From positions 2,153,501 to 2,217,500 of the forward strand of contig VICG01000002.1 of the NCBI GenBank assembly GCA_008692225.1: DNA of 64,000 bases. Direction: 5' to 3'. Positions within the stretch are counted from its first letter, which is position 1. Every line of letters begins with the position of its first letter. This DNA is from Monilinia fructicola. Its lineage: Eukaryota > Ascomycota > Leotiomycetes > Helotiales > Sclerotiniaceae. Under the pieces are notes generated by a model. That model was not told the DNA's origin and did no database searches. It saw only the letters and a program-made list of their open reading frames with translations. The position numbers and the translations under genes are program-made. Shown in pieces: positions 57,824 to 64,000 of this stretch.

Positions 57824-58470
57824 TTACTTGTCTATTCTTGACTTTCTTGCTGGCGTCACTTTCGACGCTGGTGGTTTCCTCTTTCCCGCACTTGCGATCC
57901 CTTGTTGCATATCCGCCGTCAATTGCCGGACTTGTATCTTTCCAATGTCCTTACTAAATGTTAGCTCATGCCGTATCATATGATTCATATCCATGTATGC
58001 AGAATTTCTTCGGCGCACCAAAGTTCTTCTCCATATTGTGGCTACAGCTGCAAACGGTGGACGGACGTGTTTACCTACTAACTACGTTGGTGATTTGGAA
58101 AGGTTCTAGCCATTGAAAGCTCAATTTCCTCGCCGGACATCTGTTCTGGATGTGCTTTAATTTGCTTGCTTAGGAACGGCATTCAAGATGACAAAGTCTG
58201 ACAATCGGACTATCCTCCTCCACACCAAAAACCCCATCAACCTGATCATCCTACCGTACGCAAAAAACTACCCCTGGAAAATAAAGTCAAAAATCTGTAT
58301 ACCAGGAGATATCAAAAGCCGTGTCATTAGTGCGCTCTTCCAATTAAAGCTCGGTCATGGATATTACAAATCCTACCTACAAATTTCTGGACTGTCATTA
58401 AATGATGAGTGTAAATGTGGAAAAAGAGACTCTCTTGGCCCTCCACTCCGCTACAATCTGTGAAGAGGGG
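57824..58470. mobile_element. LINE-type retrotransposon remnant (non-LTR), 3' end fragment
   Basis: On the plus strand, 58188-58463 encodes SRVISALFQLKLGHGYYKSY, then LNDECKCGKRDS. This resembles the RNase H-to-zinc-knuckle end of fungal LINE polyproteins, where a leucine-rich QLKLGHGYFKSY helix precedes a CxC...H...C knuckle. The His/Cys half of the knuckle is lost after GKRDSLG. Sequence just upstream (57824-58021) is open on the minus strand with a Lys-rich C-terminus, but its relation to the element is unclear. The fragment is short and has no reverse-transcriptase domain. Confidence 0.5.
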
Positions 58471-60028
58471 CAAGAAAAAGGTTTAAACATGACAAGTCTT
58501 CTTCCAAACTTATCTTATTCTAAAATACCTGCTTCACATCAAAGTAGAAAGTATTAGATATTTGAGTTCCTCGACTGAATCAGAATAGTCGCTGGATTGT
58601 GGCATCTCATCATAACGCAAGAATAAGAGCAAGAATCAGACGATGAAGGGCAACCGGGAGGATGAGTAGATGGAGACACTGAGATTGGAAGAGACGTTTA
58701 AGCCTCTTCCTAACTTTAGAAATCAAATCATTTATTTATTTCTTCCTTCCTCTTCCTCTTCATCAATCCTATCATTCTATCATATTCCATACTATGTGCT
58801 TCAGCATTTGCAAAGCGGATCCATCTCCCGAACTATTTTTCACTTTCTCCCACTCGGCTCAAAGACTGAGTCCGTCTCAATCATTCAAACCATATACTAG
58901 CCAAGTCAATAAGCCAGCTTACTCTATTCCTATCTGTTAGGAGTTCACAAGAGCCTCTAGCTGTCTCGGATAGCCTCAGACTCAGTGTGGAAGTTACTTT
59001 AGTCAACCAATCAAATAATCCATCATTGAGTTTCCTGCCTGATAACCATTCGACCATGAGATAAAATTGTACTTCAGCTGACATACCCACGATGGGCAAG
59101 GGAAAAAGAGGACTGAGACTTGGACTTTCAGAGGTTTGGTACTCAAAGTCTGAAAGATACTTAGATTTGTGTCTCCTAAGACAAAACCGCAGCTCACTCC
59201 TAGGAATCTTTACATTGACGAAATATGTTTGAATGCATCGGCTTCACCGAGAAGGACATCCTCAGACCTGCGATCGTTGATGCAACGTGAACCAAATTTC
59301 TCCTGTAGCCACCCAATGTCGAGAAAAATTCACGATAACCAAAGACTTACGAGCTATCGGTCAAGTAATTCTAGATGGGTATATTACTGCTTGTGACTGT
59401 GTGCGACTTCGCGGGCTTGGGATCGTAAGCTTTCCAGAATCAATATTGAAACATTAAAGGTAATCCGTTAAGCGAATTTATTCAGGGGCTCTATGCAAGG
59501 CTTGGCTTCACAGATAATGCCAGTCCAAATATAATACAGTGTAGAAGCTGTCTGTATGACTAATGCTCCATCTCTTGGTGTGTTTCGGCATTATAAAAAG
59601 GAAGGTATGCAGAAGGCTAGCTAGATGAACGAGGATCCTTGAGTATATAATGACTAACTGATTCGCAATTTGACAAAGTTGGATCCATCTCTGAGTGTTC
59701 CATCTAGTTTCGATGGCTTGGATTCGCTGCATATACGAAGATTTTAGCAGATCTGACTTAATGGTTTCAGACTAGACGCCTTCACGTGAAGGTGCAGCCG
59801 CGGCGACAAAGTTTCACGCAGCAGATTCGCAGCTCTTCTTATCAGGAAATTCATATCTCGATTACTGTTTGCAGGGTAAAATCAAATTTTATTTTATTGA
59901 TACGGTATGAAGCCTGTACACTTTTACTTTTAGGGTACTGATAGATAGCATTGTGTCAATGCAAAGCACCCAGAACGACCATGAAGTAGGATGGATGTAC
60001 AATCATCCAGCATCCCGAAGGAGAAGAA
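58471..60028. other. Intergenic between LINE remnants
   Basis: Short frames in both strands, none recognisable. It may contain further decayed transposon sequence. Confidence 0.35.
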
Positions 60029-60466
60029 GTGTCCAAAGCGAGATCTCCTGGTTTCGAGATTCAGAATCATCCTGCATCCCCTCTTTTACCAAACACGGGT
60101 CGCGATCGTCTACCTCTATTTGATACCTTCGGCTGCCTATCACTAGTATTAGGTGGTGGATTGAGGTCATTTAGAAGCACAGGTATTGACTTGACATCCT
60201 GTCTGGAATCAGCAATTCATTCTAATATCTGCTCGTCAAATTCTAGTTCAAAATTACTGCGACAGCTTGCTGGGAATCTAAAACGCAGGAATTCAGTCTT
60301 GAGTCAGAGCCGGAAAAAGACAGATGTGTATGAAGCAACTCAAGACTCGTATGAAGATATACTAAGTAAAAGCAGGGATCAAATTCGATCGTCTCAGCAC
60401 CAACTAAAACGAGGACTTTTGCCTAAGACTAGCCTTTTGAAGGAAGCTATTGTGTCTTCCACTTAG
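60029..60466 (+). CDS. Hypothetical protein, 145 codons
   Basis: A complete frame from ATG to TAG with a plausible composition: Ser/Leu-rich first half, then Lys/Arg/Gln-rich helical part (KLLRQLAGNLKRRN; SKSRDQIRSSQHQLKRG). No domain, signal peptide or membrane span is evident. It lies about 130 bp upstream of a LINE fragment on the same strand and could be part of a decayed element rather than a gene. Confidence 0.3.
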   Translation: MSKARSPGFEIQNHPASPLLPNTGRDRLPLFDTFGCLSLVLGGGLRSFRSTGIDLTSCLESAIHSNICSSNSSSKLLRQLAGNLKRRNSVLSQSRKKTDVYEATQDSYEDILSKSRDQIRSSQHQLKRGLLPKTSLLKEAIVSST

Positions 60467-60559
60467 AAGATACTAGAATGCATGGCAACTCAGGCATGGA
60501 GCGCAATACCTGAAAAAAAACAACCGCAAACTACTCGACGAGCTCCGCTATATATAATG

Positions 60560-61130
60560 CCTGGTTCAATTCCGATATATCCCAGTACATTTTAGAGTGC
60601 GAGGCAATGAAGCTGCGGACTGGGTGGCAAAGAAACTGGCAGGCTGTGATCCGGACATGCAAACACACTCTCGACCACCTCTTGAGCTAGACTCACTATA
60701 TATTGTCATGAGAATCACCAGATTAGTTATTCGTAAAGCAATAAGATGCAAACGGGGCTGCAGAGGAAGAAACGAAGCAAGGCAGAGTTCTTTCAACTTG
60801 GTGCATGGTGGGGAAAGCCCCCATGTTGGCACACATAGGCCGATCAACTCCGCGGTCGATCATACAAATGCGTATGGGTTAAACCGTGTTACGATCATAC
60901 CTCTACAAATCCCTAAAGCCGGAACAAATCAACACCAATGTTGCCGCGGACAAAAAATATTGCAAAGCATCCTCTTAGAGTGTAGGGACTAGTACGCGGA
61001 ACAACCCAAGATGTGAATAGGTAAGGGATCATGTGCGGACATCAAACGCAGACTCTGTAGCTCAACAGTGGCAGTACAAGGAGCAAACATGACCTTTGAA
61101 TATGACTCCCGGAGCAAATCCAGGCTGTTC
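60560..61130 (+). mobile_element. LINE (Tad1-like) RNase H and zinc-knuckle remnant
   Basis: The plus strand reads VRGNEAADWVAKKLAG (end of a LINE RNase H domain), then CDPDMQTHSRPPLELDS, HVGTHRPINSA, LQIPKAGTNQHQC, ILLECRD and CADIKRRLCSSTVAVQGANM. These are the successive blocks at the C-terminus of fungal LINE polyproteins, including the CxC-H-C knuckle (here QHQCC, with a lost residue). Frame changes and stops interrupt them, and the reverse-transcriptase domain is absent. It is a different family from the remnant at 58.2 kb, as the block sequences differ. Confidence 0.7.
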
Positions 61131-62395
61131 CACTAACAGTACTCAAATATAGTAGTGTAAATGAGTCATAAACAGAAAATAAACGACAACTTAATAAAAG
61201 ACGCATAGCACAAAATCAATATATTAGTGTAATTTCTACCAGTACATTTGCTTAAAAAGAACGTATTGATACGTACTAAGAAATCTTATATATGTCGAGG
61301 CGCTAGCACCATTGGCTAGTACGTGATCACAAAAGTGACGCGATAGTTCTTGATGTAAATGGGTGGTTTGAATAAGAGGGTGAAGGTAGAGCAGAGGACT
61401 TACGGGGCAGTCAGTGGAGATATCCCACCACTGTTCTGAAAACATGATCGAAGAATATGGATAACGGTGATTTCGACGTGGGATTCTTTTTGTCAAGCTT
61501 GAGGTCTAGATTATGTATGGGTAGTACCTCGGCTCTGTCTTGGCAATAAAGGAGACTCGACAGCTATAGTGACAGCTATTTTTCTTTATTTTGACATTAT
61601 CCCCATTATTACTGCATGACCTCGCATCAATCGATAGCTTCGGGTCATCATGGAGACACTGAAGCCCGTGAAGAACAATCATACATGTTGTTCTGATAAT
61701 GGAAATTGACTCCGAAAATGAGGTAAATATGATTGGTGGAAATGGCAGGCTTTGTCAGCCGCGCCGTGAACCTGCATGATCTATGCCACTTGTTACATTT
61801 TCTGCCTTGAATATATCTTCAACCATTCTTCAACCGTTCTTCAACCTATTCCTTCTATCTCCTACTTAAATCTTGCATATATAATTGCTGTGGATTTCTT
61901 GCAATGCCATTAATCCCATTTCTATTCTCCTTCTAGTACATACATGGTCATACACAATGTATATGTTCTACCACATTCGTATATGACCTGCACAACAATA
62001 CTCCGTATTTCTGTGTTCACTGTCTACTGTAAGCTCTCAGTACGCAATGGAGAAATCCTTTTGCCCCGCTGCAGATATTTCACGTCTACAGTCATGATTG
62101 TGACTTGATCTGCTTCGGATCTGGTACTCAGCGAGGAGAGGGGCCGACAAATCTTGTCAGCACTAATCAATGAATACATACGGAGTAAGCCTTTACCTTC
62201 ATCAACAGTACCTGGTAGTAAATCTAGGCACCTACGAAATCTTTGGTATGGGTACTTGGTAAATCCACCACTGTTTGCAGAATTGGCAAGGCCACTTGGA
62301 TATTCCCTAGTAAGAGTATATATTGAGTCGAAGTCACTCAAAATTACCGGTTCTATCAGATCGGTCATAATTTACTTGTTCTGAGTTGTACAATA
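61131..62395. other. Intergenic upstream of the secreted-protein gene
   Basis: No coding frame is supported. TACGGAGTA motifs lie at 61999-62007 (reverse) and 62179-62187 (forward). The promoter of the following gene should be here. Confidence 0.45.
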
Positions 62396-63496
62396 ATGTT
62401 ATTCTATATATCTTCTCTTCTGCTTGTTGCTACCCCCGCCCTCGGGCAGACCCTCAATACTTGGAGACAAACCGTCTTTAACGGGTGTTGTGGTATTACT
62501 GGTCATGAAGTTTCCCAGGCCGTAGACGGAAACGTAACAACCTACGACGAAGTTGATTCCTTGCCAAATCAACTTGGTCTTCTGTTCAATTTCCCAGCTA
62601 CATACCTTGGCTTCTATGTTCAATCTTCCGGGGCTTTCATCACCGACTACTATGTTGAAGCTGTCGAGAGCATCACAGAAAAAGAGATCATCATTGGAAG
62701 AGTTTCTAACGCTACCTCTAATTTTACCGTCGTTGAATTTTATAACTCGCAGGCACGGCTGGTATATATACCGATACAATCTTCTTTCACATCACTGGAG
62801 TATCTGATGGAGGCAGCACCGCTTTCACCAATGAGATTTATCCAATCTACCCAGGTGATACCATTGTCTATCCACCAGGCCAATCCGCTCAAGCTTCACC
62901 AACTCAATCCGCTCAGGCCTCACCAACCCAATCTACTACTTTAACTCCAACATCTACTTCAAACCAATCTACCACTTCATCCCAATCTACCACTTCATCC
63001 CAATCTACCACTTCAACCCTATCTACCATCTCAACCCCAACATCCACTGCTATCGTATACCCCACACCTACCATCCCAGGCGTAACTCTAAATGCGTGGC
63101 CCACAACAAGTGGTACCAAACCATTCCCCCAAGGACAAGCATATATCGATGGTAACCCATCCACAGCCTCAAGCTCGACCCTTTATGATCTTCTATTCAA
63201 CACATGGTCCACTTACGAAGGCTTCTACATTCTTTCAAAATCTCCCAACTACATCACTGATTACCACGTCATCGCTCAAAACGCCCAAACACTTGTCGAG
63301 TATGAAGTTTGCCGCGTTACAGGTGCTACGTCGAATTTTACGCTCTGCGCTTTCGTGGATGAGAATGGAAAACCGGGATACTTTACTGATGTTATTTTTC
63401 ATCCATCCTGATGCAGTGTTGAATGATGCGGCTCCGGAGATCAGTGAGGTGTATCCTATTTGGCCGGGAGATTATATTGCGGATCCAAATGCTTGA
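62396..63496 (+). CDS. Secreted protein with two tandem homologous domains, frameshifted twice in this sequence
   Basis: A signal peptide MLFYISSLLLVATPALG is followed by domain 1 and, after a Ser/Thr/Gln linker (QSTTSSQSTTS repeats, 62930-63030), domain 2. The two domains align: LNTWRQT/LNAWPTT, AVDGNVTT/YIDGNPST, LLFNFPATYLGFYV/LLFNTWSTYEGFYI, ITDYYVEA/ITDYHVIA, NATSNFTVVEF/GATSNFTLCAF and EIYPIYPGD/EVYPIWPGD. The frame is broken near 62753 (one base missing in CAGGCACGG) and at the T5 run near 63390-63396 (one extra). The repeat alignment itself shows the correct reading. The stop is at 63494-63496. No catalytic motif or known family is recognised; N-glycosylation sites are frequent. A cell-wall or extracellular role is only inferred from the signal peptide. 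Confidence 0.75.
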
Positions 63497-64000
63497 GTTT
63501 GAGAAGTTTTATGATGGTTTAACTCTCGATGTTTGGTTGAGAGATGAGTTGATATCAAAGATTGAGGATATTTGGTGGTGGGAAGGGTTATGTTCAAACT
63601 TGCCATGGATCTAGAGGTTATGAATCAATGATTTATATAATGATGGCAGTCGCAGAAATTGGACGTCCCAACTAATTACTCATTTCTATCCACAATGTAA
63701 AATTCATGCTTAACGATTTGTGAGCTGATAGATGAAATTCATGAAAATAATTGAAGCACCTTGATAATAGACAAGTGATATCACCTCCTTTGAGAACAAA
63801 TAACATTCAAACAAGATAATCTCGATGAGAAACAAAAGGGAGGATAGAACAGAAATTCACGGATCTCTTCACTTCATATTATAAATCCACGAAAGACGAT
63901 CAAAATTGCGTGCCGGTAGTTACAAGGGAAGAAAAGCGTTAATGATTTACTTCAATAATTCAGAGGAATCAAGAGATCAAATCCCCATATATAAATGAGA
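63497..64000. other. Intergenic, downstream of the secreted-protein gene
   Basis: A-T-richer sequence with no supported frame up to the window end. Confidence 0.45.

Overview
The window is eukaryotic DNA from a filamentous ascomycete. The signs are short GT-AG introns (47-59 bp, plus a few longer ones) with CTAAT/CTAAC-type branch sites, a kexin-type protease gene, fungal RTC1, XLF/Nej1 and Mdm38 orthologues, LINE remnants and many intergenic microsatellites. The protein sequences look like Leotiomycetes (Sclerotiniaceae or relatives), but that placement comes from general resemblance and is not proven here.

Layout. 1-1255 (+): 3' part of an aldehyde dehydrogenase. 2126-5632 (-): RTC1/WDR24, a SEA/GATOR2 component. 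5.6-14.3 kb: gene-poor, with a nucleotidyltransferase-like remnant at 6.7-6.9 kb, a degenerate ~85-bp tandem repeat at 9.66-10.6 kb and dense microsatellites to 12.6 kb. 14315-16108 (-): XLF/Nej1-type end-joining factor. 18994-23960 (-): large PhoD-like phosphatase. 24.5-27.3 kb: microsatellites and a very AT-rich island. 28244-30924 (+): kexin. 32012-33458 (-): sorting nexin-4. 34224-35909 (-): LETM1/Mdm38. 40268-41125 (+): GTP:AMP phosphotransferase (AK3). 41.9-42.8 kb (+): broken sugar transporter. 44718-47267 (+): phosphoketolase. 47918-48004 (+): tRNA-Tyr with an intron. 48-53 kb: no recognisable gene. 53064-54710 (-): single-pass membrane protein. 57.8-61.1 kb: LINE remnants. 62396-63496 (+): secreted two-domain protein.

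The genes are unrelated housekeeping or membrane-system functions: TORC1 signalling, DNA end joining, secretory proteolysis, endosomal sorting, mitochondrial ion and nucleotide metabolism, and sugar catabolism. There is no operon-like or secondary-metabolite cluster logic.

Two observations matter most. First, genes between about 22 and 47 kb, and again at 62-63.5 kb, are interrupted by many one-base insertions and deletions, mostly in short homopolymers, with the surrounding protein sequence perfectly conserved. This looks like an uncorrected-consensus artefact rather than gene decay. Genes at 1-18 kb and at 53-54.7 kb are free of it. Second, the 9.66-10.6 kb region is a diverged tandem array whose core (GATATGCAACA) also occurs outside the array. 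I recognise no known element in it.
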